Below, one piece after another: positions 17,586 to 24,747 of a DNA stretch of 64,000 bases. The stretch is taken from the NCBI RefSeq assembly GCF_025460805.1, contig NZ_JAMXFJ010000014.1, positions 62,001 through 126,000 on the forward strand. The letters are read 5' to 3'. The notes under the pieces were generated by a model. It searched no databases. It was given only the letters and a program-made list of their open reading frames with translations, and was not told where the DNA came from. Positions within the stretch are counted from its first letter, which is position 1; every line of letters begins with the position of its first letter. The translations under genes were made by a program, and so were the position numbers. The DNA is from Microvirga sesbaniae. Its GTDB lineage: Bacteria; Pseudomonadota; Alphaproteobacteria; Rhizobiales; Beijerinckiaceae.

Positions 17586-18488
17586 ATGCAATTTGAGGAG
17601 ATGGCAGCTGCCCTCGAAGCCTCCGGCCGCTATCGCGTCCTGCGCGAGCTGGTCACCGATCCGGAAGCGTTCCGCCCTGCCCCCGATCCGAAAGATCTCC
17701 CGGTCGGACAGCACTTTGGCCTCTATGTGGATACGGAGACCACCTCGCTCGATCCCAGGAGTGGTGACATCATCGAGCTTGCCATGGTTCCGTTTACCTT
17801 CACGGATGACGGTGAGATCATTGAGATCTTCCAGCCGTTCCAGCAGCTGCAGCAACCGTCCCAGCCGATCCCCGCCGCTATCACTGAGCTGACTGGTATC
17901 GATGACAGCATGGTTCAGGGGAAAATCATCGACCTTGATGCCGTCGTTGGCCTCGTCTCAGCCACCGAAATCTGTGTGGCGCACAAGGCCGCCTTCGATC
18001 GCCGCTGGCTGGAAAAGCTGTCGCCGATCTTCACCACGAAGCCCTGGGCCTGTTCCCTTTATGAGGTCCCTTGGAAAGACGAAGGCTTTGAGAGCGCGAC
18101 ACTCAGCTACATCGGCATGAAAAGCGGGTTCTTCTTCAAGGCACATAGGGCCGCGCAAGATTGCCTCGCCGCCCTCCAGATCCTCAGGCTTCCCCTTCCG
18201 AAGTCTGGACGCTCCCCGATCTCCTACCTGCTGCAGGCCTCCAGAGCGATAACCTGCCGCGTGAAAGCGCCCAACACACCCTATGAGCGAAAGGACCTTC
18301 TCAAAGCGCGGTCCTACCGCTGGTCGGATGGATCGGACGGCTCACAGAAAGCGTGGTGGATCGACGTTCCCGAAGAGAAGCTCCAGGAGGAAATCACCTT
18401 CCTGCAGTCGCAAATCTATCTGCGCCCAGTCGATCCTCCCGTGCGCCGGATCACCGCCCTGGAACGGTTTTCCGCAAGAGCCGATTGA
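17586..18488 (+). CDS. DnaQ-like DEDDh 3'-5' exonuclease
   Basis: 300 aa. Exonuclease motifs: DTET (D49, E51), D138 (HKAAFDRRW), H187 and D192 (HRAAQDC), so the DEDDh set is complete. It resembles the proofreading epsilon subunit of DNA polymerase III. About 100 residues follow the nuclease domain, with a Trp-rich segment (YRWSDGSDGSQKAWW) typical of a small appended domain seen in similar exonucleases. Probably cytosolic, acting in DNA or RNA trimming. Confidence 0.88.
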   Translation: MQFEEMAAALEASGRYRVLRELVTDPEAFRPAPDPKDLPVGQHFGLYVDTETTSLDPRSGDIIELAMVPFTFTDDGEIIEIFQPFQQLQQPSQPIPAAITELTGIDDSMVQGKIIDLDAVVGLVSATEICVAHKAAFDRRWLEKLSPIFTTKPWACSLYEVPWKDEGFESATLSYIGMKSGFFFKAHRAAQDCLAALQILRLPLPKSGRSPISYLLQASRAITCRVKAPNTPYERKDLLKARSYRWSDGSDGSQKAWWIDVPEEKLQEEITFLQSQIYLRPVDPPVRRITALERFSARAD

Positions 18489-18547
18489 AGCCAAGATCTG
18501 AGGACCGGCGGAATTCAAATCGCTGGAATCCCCGAAAGGAAAAGGGA

Positions 18548-19462
18548 ATGGACGATCTCGCTGAAATGCTCGTGAAGCCCCGGCTCGCCTCGATCGGGAT
18601 GGCGGTTCTTGCCGCCAACCTTGAGCCTGTCCCTCCTTACGCCTTCGTCCTGGATCGTGGCATGGACCCTGAGGAGCGGCTTGAAAACGCAATCCTCTGG
18701 AAGGCTCTCAAGGATCGCGCCGGATCGCAGATCAAGGCCTATGACGATGTGGGGAAGGTCCCGGAGGGCGTCACCCATATCTTCGGACGAGCCGGCCATC
18801 GCAGTGATCTTTTCCGTGACGGCCTGAAGTACCCGGGCCCGAATGAAAAGACCCTGCCCTATTGGACAATGCCGGGCTTCCTTGAACTCGCCGGCCGGTC
18901 CACCAAGCTCTGCGACCTCGATCAGGCGGACGCTGAAGTCCAGCGGCTCCACTTGGAGGGCAAGGATGCGTTTGTGAAGGCCACGCGGGACAAGTATTTC
19001 ACCAAGCAGGTTCCCGTCGGCACCTCGCTCTGGCAAGCCTTGGATGCCCTGGTTTACTCCTTCATCGACGAGGAAGCCTGCCTGCTGGTGCAGGAATACG
19101 TCGAGATGACGTATGAATACCGACTCTTCATTGTCGATGGACAGGTCGTAACGGGCGCCGGATGCATCCCGTGGAAGACGCCGTTGGACAACATCGCCCT
19201 TTATGACCCGGCGATGATCGAGCATCGCGGAGATATTAAGGTAGGCGGACCCGCGATGTCCAACCTCCGGCTCGACCAATATCTCTCTTTCGCATCAGAG
19301 GCGGTCGACCAGCTCGGAGGTGGCAGCTTCGTTCTAGATGTCGCCATGATCAATGGCGAGGTCGGGATCATCGAGCTGAATCCGATGCGGCTGGGTCAGG
19401 TTGGGCTCTACGCGGCCAGAGTTCCTGCTCTTGTTGATGCGGTTCTGGCGCATTTCGGGTAA
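18548..19462 (+). CDS. ATP-grasp domain protein
   Basis: 304 aa. Leader AATCCCC at 18527-18533 and AAAGGA fix the ATG at 18548. The C-terminal half matches an ATP-grasp core: LLVQEYVEMTYEYRLFIVDG, then FVLDVAMINGEVGIIELNP with the metal-binding Asp/Glu/Asn. Members ligate a carboxylate to an amine or thiol using ATP, and related DUF4343-type proteins occur in prophage and accessory loci. The substrate is unknown; the preceding DEDDh exonuclease is 59 nt upstream. Confidence 0.8.
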   Translation: MDDLAEMLVKPRLASIGMAVLAANLEPVPPYAFVLDRGMDPEERLENAILWKALKDRAGSQIKAYDDVGKVPEGVTHIFGRAGHRSDLFRDGLKYPGPNEKTLPYWTMPGFLELAGRSTKLCDLDQADAEVQRLHLEGKDAFVKATRDKYFTKQVPVGTSLWQALDALVYSFIDEEACLLVQEYVEMTYEYRLFIVDGQVVTGAGCIPWKTPLDNIALYDPAMIEHRGDIKVGGPAMSNLRLDQYLSFASEAVDQLGGGSFVLDVAMINGEVGIIELNPMRLGQVGLYAARVPALVDAVLAHFG

Positions 19463-19499
19463 GCTGCTCTTCAGCATACCTCCTACACAGGCGAATCCT

Positions 19500-19718
19500 T
19501 TGACAGATCCTCCCTCAAAGGAACATTCCCCACGCATCAGCGCCGAAGAAATAGAAGAACGTCGCCGGGTAGTCGAAGCCGCAGCCCATAGCAGCCTCAT
19601 GTCAGGTGCGAAACGCGACCCACGGACGGATCCCATCTTCGACGCATTCGTACGCGGCGAAATCGAACTGTCGGACATGATACCGATGATCAAGAAAGCA
19701 CTAGGCGTTAAACAATAG
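19500..19718 (+). CDS. VbhA-like antitoxin domain protein
   Basis: About 72 aa from a TTG at 19500 (an earlier in-frame start is possible but overlaps the ATP-grasp gene). The segment ISAEEIEERRRVVEAAAHSS, then FDAFVRGEIELSDMI, follows the VbhA antitoxin pattern, a small helical domain that in known systems blocks a Fic AMP-transferase toxin. No Fic gene is next to it, so it looks orphaned or may act in trans. Start is uncertain. Confidence 0.6.
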   Translation: MTDPPSKEHSPRISAEEIEERRRVVEAAAHSSLMSGAKRDPRTDPIFDAFVRGEIELSDMIPMIKKALGVKQ

Positions 19719-19789
19719 GCGCCCAATAGAAAGGGCCGGCGATCCTGGTTCACGCCGACCCGTTGGCCCCATTATGTATCGCGGTCTGG

Positions 19790-20017
19790 TCAGTGCCGCT
19801 TGCCAGCCTCGCCGATCAGGCGGCCGATCCGCTTGTTGTCCACGAACCCGGCCTCAACCTCGCGCAGTTCCAGGAGGAGCCGGACTTCCAGGGGCAGGCT
19901 CTCGTCCGCCAGAAGGGCCGCTGTCAGCTGCTCCCGCGCCTCGGCGACATCCGTCTGAGAGACAAAGCCAGCCTTCACATCGGCCAGGACGTTCATTGCT
20001 CCGGAAACTACGCTCAT
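19790..20017 (-). CDS. Hypothetical protein, 75 aa
   Basis: Start ATG at 20015-20017 behind GAGGAATTC; the much longer upstream open frame is GC-driven and not coding-like. Two helical segments rich in Leu and Glu (EVRLLLELREVEAGFV). A very strong hairpin sits 26-57 nt upstream of the start in its leader. Not recognised. Confidence 0.6.
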   Translation of the reverse strand: MSVVSGAMNVLADVKAGFVSQTDVAEAREQLTAALLADESLPLEVRLLLELREVEAGFVDNKRIGRLIGEAGKRH

Positions 20018-20042
20018 TTTGAATTCCTCTTCTTCAGTGGGG

Positions 20043-20074
20043 GGCAGGTTGCAGGCCCTTCCTGCAACCCTGCC
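20043..20074 (-). promoter_or_regulatory. Strong hairpin in the leader of the 75-aa gene
   Basis: GGTTGCAGG/CCTGCAACC with a 5-nt loop, extended by GGCA/TGCC across a one-base bulge. It lies just upstream of the Shine-Dalgarno of the minus-strand gene; no T-run. Confidence 0.5.
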
Positions 20075-20440
20075 TCTCCGGCGAGGAGCGGAGGGTGGGT
20101 GCAAGTCCCGGTGCAGAGCCCGAGACGAAGTCCGAGGCGTGCCGATGGGTGCGCAACGCGGTTGCTCCGGAGCCGCAGGCGATGGTGCGACCGACTTGCT
20201 GCATCCCGGAGGACAAAGCGGCGGCTTGCAGGGAGGTGAGGCAGAGCCTCCCTTCCTGGAACGGGGTGACGACTCCAGGTCTATCGCTGCAGTTCGTCCG
20301 AGATGAAATTCCGGCTTCTGGACCAGATTAAATACCCCGCTCATGGGTGCATGTTCCTCCTTTGTTCTCGCTCTGGATCACACCCGATTTCCCTCCCGTC
20401 AATTCTGGTTAACGAATTATCCCCGCTATCCCACGCAGTG

Positions 20441-20545
20441 ATGTTCGGCCTTCGGCCGCCAAGTTCTGGCCTGAGGGCGTGCCGCCCTCCCCGGCCCATA
20501 GCGTGGAGATCGTCTGACCCGAAACGGGTCAGCCATTCTGGAAGC
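20441..20545 (+). repeat. Three-hairpin element, copy 1
   Basis: Three stems in a row: CGGCC/GGCCG (20446-20458, loop TTC), GAGGGCG/CGCCCTC (20473-20489, loop TGC) and CTGACCC/GGGTCAG (20514-20532, loop GAAAC), ending CCATTCTGGAAGC. Copy 2 keeps the stems while the loops and linkers differ. It ends 37 nt before the start of the 80-aa gene. Confidence 0.75.
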
Positions 20546-20582
20546 AAGAAGCCGTATTTATCCTCCTGGAAAGGACACTTCG

Positions 20583-20825
20583 ATGGTCATTCTTTCACCT
20601 GAGGATGCCGCGCGCCGGTATCTCACGCTGTATGATGGAGACATCGCTCGAGACGGCCACCTCGAAGCTCTGGGTGACAACGAAACCGAACCTTCGAGAG
20701 CGGCTCAGAAGTTCGCACGCGAGTACGAGGACCAAGCGAGCCCTGAAGACTTCGCACGGTATTTAGAGGTCTTAGATCAGCTCCTGAAAGAAGGGGGAAA
20801 CTCTGCTTCAGGAAATCCCCAATGA
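20583..20825 (+). CDS. Hypothetical acidic protein, 80 aa
   Basis: ATG behind GGAAAGGACA. Acidic and helical (EDQASPEDFARYLEVLDQLLKE). Its leader contains the three-hairpin element. The stop overlaps the next start as ATGA, so the two genes are translationally coupled. Confidence 0.6.
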   Translation: MVILSPEDAARRYLTLYDGDIARDGHLEALGDNETEPSRAAQKFAREYEDQASPEDFARYLEVLDQLLKEGGNSASGNPQ

Positions 20826-21139
20826 AACATATGACGTGTATCGATTTCGAGGTTGAGACACGCACGGTCACCCTCAACGAAAAGCATTGCATGCTCCTGT
20901 CGGACTGCCTGCGTCACGTCATGGAATCCGACGGCGGACGAGAGAGATTTACGGCTCTGTTCGACGTTTTCCACGGTAAGGAGGGAACATTCACTCTCAC
21001 CATTGCGAAATGGTACGAGGTCGAACATGCCGTGATGGCGCTGGAAGGCTTGTTACAAGAAACTCTCTCTTATGAGACGTTTCCGGAGCGTCATCGCGCT
21101 TTCGAGGAAATCCACCGCCTTATCGACGGCGAGGCCTAA
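20822..21139 (+). CDS. Hypothetical protein, 105 aa
   Basis: ATGA-coupled to the 80-aa gene. Mixed strands and helices, His/Glu-rich helices at the C-terminus, two cysteines. An AATCCCC happens to lie at 20814-20820 inside the upstream coding end, directly before the ATG, too close to work like the other leaders. Not recognised. Confidence 0.6.
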   Translation: MKHMTCIDFEVETRTVTLNEKHCMLLSDCLRHVMESDGGRERFTALFDVFHGKEGTFTLTIAKWYEVEHAVMALEGLLQETLSYETFPERHRAFEEIHRLIDGEA

Positions 21140-21156
21140 CAGTCTTCTTGCAATAG

Positions 21157-21258
21157 ATGTCCGGCCCACGGCCGCCAATATGGCCCTGAGGGCGCGTCGC
21201 CCTCCATGCTACGGCACAAGGATGTTCTGACCCAGAATGGGTCAGCCATTCCAGAAGC
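21157..21258 (+). repeat. Three-hairpin element, copy 2
   Basis: Same order as copy 1: CGGCC/GGCCG (21162-21174, loop CAC), GAGGGCG/CGCCCTC (21188-21204, loop CGT), CTGACCC/GGGTCAG (21227-21245, loop AGAAT), then CCATTCCAGAAGC. Every loop differs from copy 1; every stem is kept. Confidence 0.75.
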
Positions 21259-21347
21259 TGGATGCCTAATTCCCCGGATCAGAAGTTTTCGACCCCCAAA
21301 GTTGAAGGGCTCTAAGCCAACAATTCAGGCGGAAGGGTAAAGACGAA

Positions 21348-21409
21348 AATCCCCAAAAGATCAGCATCAATCGAACAGCTAGGTCGGAAGGGAAGACTTC
21401 AAAATCCCC
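21348..21409 (+). promoter_or_regulatory. Two serial AATCCCC motifs without start codons
   Basis: AATCCCCAAAAGA at 21348 and AATCCCCAAAACGAAAAGAGG at 21403, both oriented toward the SSB-like gene at 21517 but more than 100 nt before it. Possibly decoy or regulatory binding sites in a long leader. Confidence 0.5.
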
Positions 21410-21516
21410 AAAACGAAAAGAGGCGGAGCTCAACCGCCCAGACGACACCGATCGGTCACCTGAGACAGGGACCACATCATCACCAGCCTTTGGCACAACA
21501 AGAGAGAAAGCCAATC

Positions 21517-21855
21517 ATGGACACGGCAGTGAACGACAACCAGGTTTCGAATAACGTCTCTGGCACTCAGGTTTCCCAGGATCGCTCCCCGGCATTTCCG
21601 GTGCGCGGCCACCTGTCGGCAGTCGAGGTCTCTAAGGACAAGAACGACAAGCCCTATGCGAAGGCCAAGCTGACCTTCACTCGTCGCAAGGACAACCGCG
21701 AAGTGACCGTCACGACGATGGCTTTCGGCAAGGCCTTCGACAGCACGCAGCACCTCTTTCAGGAGGGCCCGGTCGCCCTCTACGGCACTTTCGAGCGCAA
21801 CGTCTTCCGCGTGATCAGCGAGGCGCTGCCGCCGAAGGAGCAAACAGCGGCCTGA
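21517..21855 (+). CDS. OB-fold (SSB-like) protein, diverged member
   Basis: 112 aa from the ATG at 21517. A disordered Asn/Gln/Ser N-terminus precedes a five-strand-like core: FPVRGHLSAVEVSKDKNDKP, then REVTVTTMAFGKAF and GPVALYGTFERN..FRVIS. The closing strand pattern (G-P-V-x-L-Y-G-x-F ... FRVI) is shared with the four paralogues at 26.5-31.8 kb. Role inferred: single-stranded nucleic acid binding. A clear terminator follows. Confidence 0.65.
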   Translation: MDTAVNDNQVSNNVSGTQVSQDRSPAFPVRGHLSAVEVSKDKNDKPYAKAKLTFTRRKDNREVTVTTMAFGKAFDSTQHLFQEGPVALYGTFERNVFRVISEALPPKEQTAA

Positions 21856-21886
21856 TCCATAGCCCCCGGATCTCGGCCAGCTTGGG

Positions 21887-21914
21887 AAAAGCCACCTTGG
21901 TTAAGGTGGCTTTT
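21887..21914 (+). terminator. Rho-independent terminator
   Basis: AAAAGCCACCTT/AAGGTGGCTTTT, 12 bp, loop GGTT, then TTTTCTTTT. Confidence 0.85.
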
Positions 21915-22016
21915 CTTTTGAACGAATTTGTAAACCTCCGAACCATTTCAAAACTCCTTGGTTTCTCCCCCTCAACAGGAACCGGACACCCAAGGACGAA
22001 ATCCCCGAGGATAAAG

Positions 22017-22472
22017 ATGGCTGCGAGCCCGCTCGTATATCTCGATATCGATGGCGTCATCGTCACAGATCGGTCAACGAAACTCGGCGGCGCCGGCTAC
22101 ATACCGCCTGGGTCCGCCGCTATGGTTGTCGATATCCTCGACCAAACAGGTGCGCGTCTGGTTGTCGCAAGCACCTGGCGCCGCGACGCCGACTGCCGGG
22201 ATAAGCTGGCTAAGGCCGGGATTGGTCAGGATCGTTATTTCATAGATTGGCGGACGCCAGATCTTCTCCCGGAGGAAGAGATTGCTGACGTTCCGATCCG
22301 AGGCTCCGAGATCGATCGTCATCTGCAGCGCCACCGGCCTGCTCGGTACGTCATCATTGATGATGATCCAGGCATGCTGCCGCACCAGAAGCATTTCCAC
22401 ATTCAGGTTGACCCTAGCATCGGGCTCACATGGACCGATGCGGAGACAGCAATCGCCCTATTGCGCGGGTAG
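22017..22472 (+). CDS. HAD-domain protein (RNA-repair-associated type)
   Basis: 151 aa; leader AATCCCC at 22000-22006 and the HAD start fix the ATG at 22017. HAD motifs: YLDIDGVI (8-15, nucleophile D10), ASTWRRDADC for motif II, YVIIDDDPGM for motif IV. It resembles the HAD domain found in Swiss-Army-Knife RNA repair proteins, a phosphatase-like fold. Likely a small phosphohydrolase acting on nucleotides or nucleic-acid ends; substrate unknown. Confidence 0.8.
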   Translation: MAASPLVYLDIDGVIVTDRSTKLGGAGYIPPGSAAMVVDILDQTGARLVVASTWRRDADCRDKLAKAGIGQDRYFIDWRTPDLLPEEEIADVPIRGSEIDRHLQRHRPARYVIIDDDPGMLPHQKHFHIQVDPSIGLTWTDAETAIALLRG

Positions 22473-22561
22473 CGGAGTGCCAACTCCCAGGATCTGAATT
22501 CCAGGCTCAGTCCGAGATGAAAGGGATGAATTGAAAATCCCCAAAATCAAGGAGAGCCACG

Positions 22562-22762
22562 ATGTCCGGTTACGATCGTTTTTCGTCTCAGGAAGCTGCC
22601 AACATCCAGGCCTTCGGTTCTGACGTAAAGGACGCAACCGTCCTGCCCGAAGGCAACGGCTTCGTGGTCCAGGTCGAGACGGCCCAGGGCGACTTCTTCT
22701 CCCTCCCCCACACCTCCTACGCAGCCGCGTCGGCCACGGCCGAGCGGCTCCTCTGCGCCTAA
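22562..22762 (+). CDS. Hypothetical protein, 66 aa
   Basis: Leader AATCCCC at 22536-22542 and AAGGAG before the ATG. Small alpha/beta protein with no cysteine until the penultimate residue. Not recognised. Confidence 0.6.
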   Translation: MSGYDRFSSQEAANIQAFGSDVKDATVLPEGNGFVVQVETAQGDFFSLPHTSYAAASATAERLLCA

Positions 22763-22787
22763 TCGCTTTTCACGGAAAGGAAACACG

Positions 22788-23042
22788 ATGCCGGATCATT
22801 ACCGCGTCATCGATCGAGAAGGCAGCCGCCGGATCGAGTCACGCCAGCTTGCCAGATCGACGGCCTCCACGAAGCCTGGGTTCCTGCGGCTGTTCTATTC
22901 GCTGAATCCGAAGGCAACGCGTGGGTACTTCGGGGTTCGGCTCCACGACGATGGCGCCGACATCCTTGATGGAAACGGCAACACGGCCACGACCTTCATG
23001 CGGGTTCGGCCCAGCGAGCTCGGCCGATACCAGAACCACTGA
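22788..23042 (+). CDS. Hypothetical basic protein, 84 aa
   Basis: ATG behind GGAAAGGAAAC, 25 nt after the previous gene and probably in its operon. Arg-rich N-terminus, then beta-like (GYFGVRLHDDGADIL). Not recognised. Confidence 0.58.
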   Translation: MPDHYRVIDREGSRRIESRQLARSTASTKPGFLRLFYSLNPKATRGYFGVRLHDDGADILDGNGNTATTFMRVRPSELGRYQNH

Positions 23043-23158
23043 CCATGTCGGGATTGGTTTACCCGCCTCTGCTACGGTGGAGGCTGGAGAACTGGCCAAA
23101 GTCCCCTGACCAGGGGGACACAGCCTCTTCAGCCTTACAGCCGCAGGATTCCGCAGTC

Positions 23159-23431
23159 ATGGCAGACCCCCGTGAAACCCTTCTCGTCGCTTACGACGCC
23201 CTGATCGCGGCTCGGAAGCACAAGGAGGAACTACTTCCTGCGCGGATCAAGACCCTGAAAACCGATCCGGAATGGACCGAAGCCGTGGCGCGGGAAATCG
23301 CCTGCCATACCGCTTTCGATCTCTGTGCTCTTGCTTTCTGTAAGGAACTGCGACGTGAATCTGCCCAGAATGATGCTTCACCTCCCCGCGACGGGAGAGT
23401 TGCTCGACGTAAAAGCTCTCGAGGAGGGTGA
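23159..23431 (+). CDS. Hypothetical helical protein, 90 aa
   Basis: Start ATG at 23159 (MADPRETLL); an earlier in-frame ATG at 23045 adds a low-complexity extension. Helical with two cysteines. Its 3' end overlaps the next gene by about 77 nt in another frame, which is unusual for this array, so one of the two boundaries may be wrong. Confidence 0.45.
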   Translation: MADPRETLLVAYDALIAARKHKEELLPARIKTLKTDPEWTEAVAREIACHTAFDLCALAFCKELRRESAQNDASPPRDGRVARRKSSRGG

Positions 23432-24074
23432 GATCCTCGGCCTGAACGAAGGAGGCCATCTCCTCCAGTGGGGTGTGGAAATTGGGATCTACACACCTCA
23501 GGAGACGCCCGAGGAGTTTGGAGCTCACAACGTTCGCCCCCACGAACTCCGTCGGCTCAAGTTACAGGTCGAGGGGCCGACGGCCGATCTCCTCTATCCC
23601 CTCAGCACCCAGGACAAGAACACGGTCATCGCGGCTCTTTTCCATTACCATGAAGATGGCTTGGGGGAGCCCTTCAAGCGGTCGAATGAGGTCCATCTCC
23701 TGGCCTCCGGAGAGGCCGAGGACCTCAACGAGGATATCTCGCTGGATCAGGACGGGGTTCAAGAACTGCTCGACCGTCTGAGGCATTCGGATGGGGTGGT
23801 CCCGCACGCTCCGCCCCCCGTCCCGTTCGATCCAGCAGAACTCAGCCACCATGATCTCTGCCTCGCCCTCGAGGAAATGCGCCGCCGGGGCTGGGCGGTG
23901 GCCGCCTATGATGTCAACGACGTTGACGCCCTGATCAGTGATAGCATCGAGCTGGCCCCCACTGATGAAGAAATTCGGACCTGGTTGAAGGACAACCAGG
24001 ACGATCTTCAGGACCGCATGTGCGCAGCGATGCACGAGGCGATCAACGCCGAGTGGAACCGTCGCGGCGGCTAA
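23355..24074 (+). CDS. Hypothetical protein, 239 aa
   Basis: Start placed at a GTG (23355) with AAGGAA upstream; ATGs at 23370 and 23373 are alternatives. Acidic, with a proline-rich linker (PHAPPPVPFDP) at about 165-175 separating two domains; the second is helical and ends in a basic tail. Not recognised. A hairpin follows the stop. Confidence 0.6.
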   Translation: MNLPRMMLHLPATGELLDVKALEEGEILGLNEGGHLLQWGVEIGIYTPQETPEEFGAHNVRPHELRRLKLQVEGPTADLLYPLSTQDKNTVIAALFHYHEDGLGEPFKRSNEVHLLASGEAEDLNEDISLDQDGVQELLDRLRHSDGVVPHAPPPVPFDPAELSHHDLCLALEEMRRRGWAVAAYDVNDVDALISDSIELAPTDEEIRTWLKDNQDDLQDRMCAAMHEAINAEWNRRGG

Positions 24075-24121
24075 GAGGTAGCCTCACAGCCACGATCTAG
24101 CGTCGGCCAGACCGACCACCA

Positions 24122-24147
24122 GCGCGGGAGGATTCATCCTCCCGCGC
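24122..24147 (+). terminator. Long perfect hairpin
   Basis: GCGCGGGAGGAT/ATCCTCCCGCGC, 12 bp with almost no loop, between the 239-aa gene and the Panacea gene. T-run poor (CATTCGTTT). Confidence 0.6.
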
Positions 24148-24186
24148 CGCATTCGTTTGCCTTCCCTTCAACGGAGATCTCGGACC

Positions 24187-24672
24187 ATGGCATACCCCCC
24201 GATTGCAGTCGCAAATACGCTGATCGCTCGCCACGCCGCTTCTGGCGGTATCACTCACAAGCGGATCCAGACGCTCTGCTATCTCCTGTATGGCTGGTCG
24301 ATCCCGATCCTTGGAAAGCCGCTCCTGACCGAAGCCCCGGAGGTCTGGAGCGAGGGTCCAGTCTTCGGCCGCCTGTTCGCTCAGTTGTCATCCTACGGGG
24401 ATGCTCCGATCACCGAGCCGGTTCAGGTCAAGGGGTGCCCGGCCGTGCCGGATGAGGACACGATCACCCACGAACTCATCGAATGGGTGGACGAGCGCCA
24501 CGCCGGGCTGCCCGAGGCCAGCCTGAGCCTCCTCGCGCACGGTCCAAACTCACCGTGGCGGCGGGTGGCCGAAGAGCATCACTTCCTCCTGTCCGCGCCC
24601 GTCGAGATCCCCCAGGCGGTGATTGCCCATCACTTCACCGCCCAGGCGCGGCAGGTTTCGCTCATCCAGTAG
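24187..24672 (+). CDS. Panacea-domain protein (SocA/GepA-like antitoxin family)
   Basis: 161 aa, ATG behind CGGAGATCTCGG. Residues 5-70 match the Panacea (former DUF4065) layout: VANTLIARHAASGGITHKRI, QTLCYLLYGWSI, EAPEVWSEGPVFGRLFAQL. In characterised PanAT pairs this domain is an antitoxin next to a diverse toxin; SocA and GepA are related. Here the downstream gene, 75 nt away, is an unusual protease-like protein. Whether the two form a pair is inference. Confidence 0.8.
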   Translation: MAYPPIAVANTLIARHAASGGITHKRIQTLCYLLYGWSIPILGKPLLTEAPEVWSEGPVFGRLFAQLSSYGDAPITEPVQVKGCPAVPDEDTITHELIEWVDERHAGLPEASLSLLAHGPNSPWRRVAEEHHFLLSAPVEIPQAVIAHHFTAQARQVSLIQ

Positions 24673-24747
24673 AGCCACCGCACTCTGGGACCCGATCGAT
24701 GGTCGGGTCCACCTTGTCCCAGCCGATTTAAGTCCACGGAGGCTCCG

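Larger units (their letters stand above)
20018..20582. other. Gene-free stretch with several strong hairpins
   Basis: About 565 bp between divergent small genes. 20043-20074 holds a 13-bp hairpin with one bulge (core GGTTGCAGG/CCTGCAACC). 20100-20290 is GC-rich with smaller palindromes (GCAAC/GTTGC; GGGAGG/CCTCCC). 20441-20545 is copy 1 of the three-hairpin element. No open frame here looks coding; an untranslated RNA or long structured leaders are more likely. Confidence 0.55.
21140..21516. other. Gene-free stretch with hairpin element and serial leader motifs
   Basis: Contains copy 2 of the three-hairpin element (21157-21258) and then a run of leader-like sequences: ATTCCCCGG at 21269, GACCCCCAAA at 21290, AATCCCC at 21348 and 21403. 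None is directly followed by a start codon. The next gene starts at 21517. Confidence 0.6.

Noticed and set aside
20080..20300. Group II intron or cobalamin riboswitch
   Set aside because: A GTGCAAGTCCCGGTGC segment looked suggestive, but no domain V-like hairpin, no reverse transcriptase gene and no B12-box were found.
19790..20344. A 184-codon minus-strand open frame
   Set aside because: Only the last 75 codons from the ATG at 20017 have coding character and a Shine-Dalgarno; the upstream part is GC-driven low complexity over hairpins.
20814..20820. AATCCCC immediately before the ATG at 20822
   Set aside because: It lies inside the preceding coding region and only 8 nt from the start, with no room for a Shine-Dalgarno; not counted as a leader.
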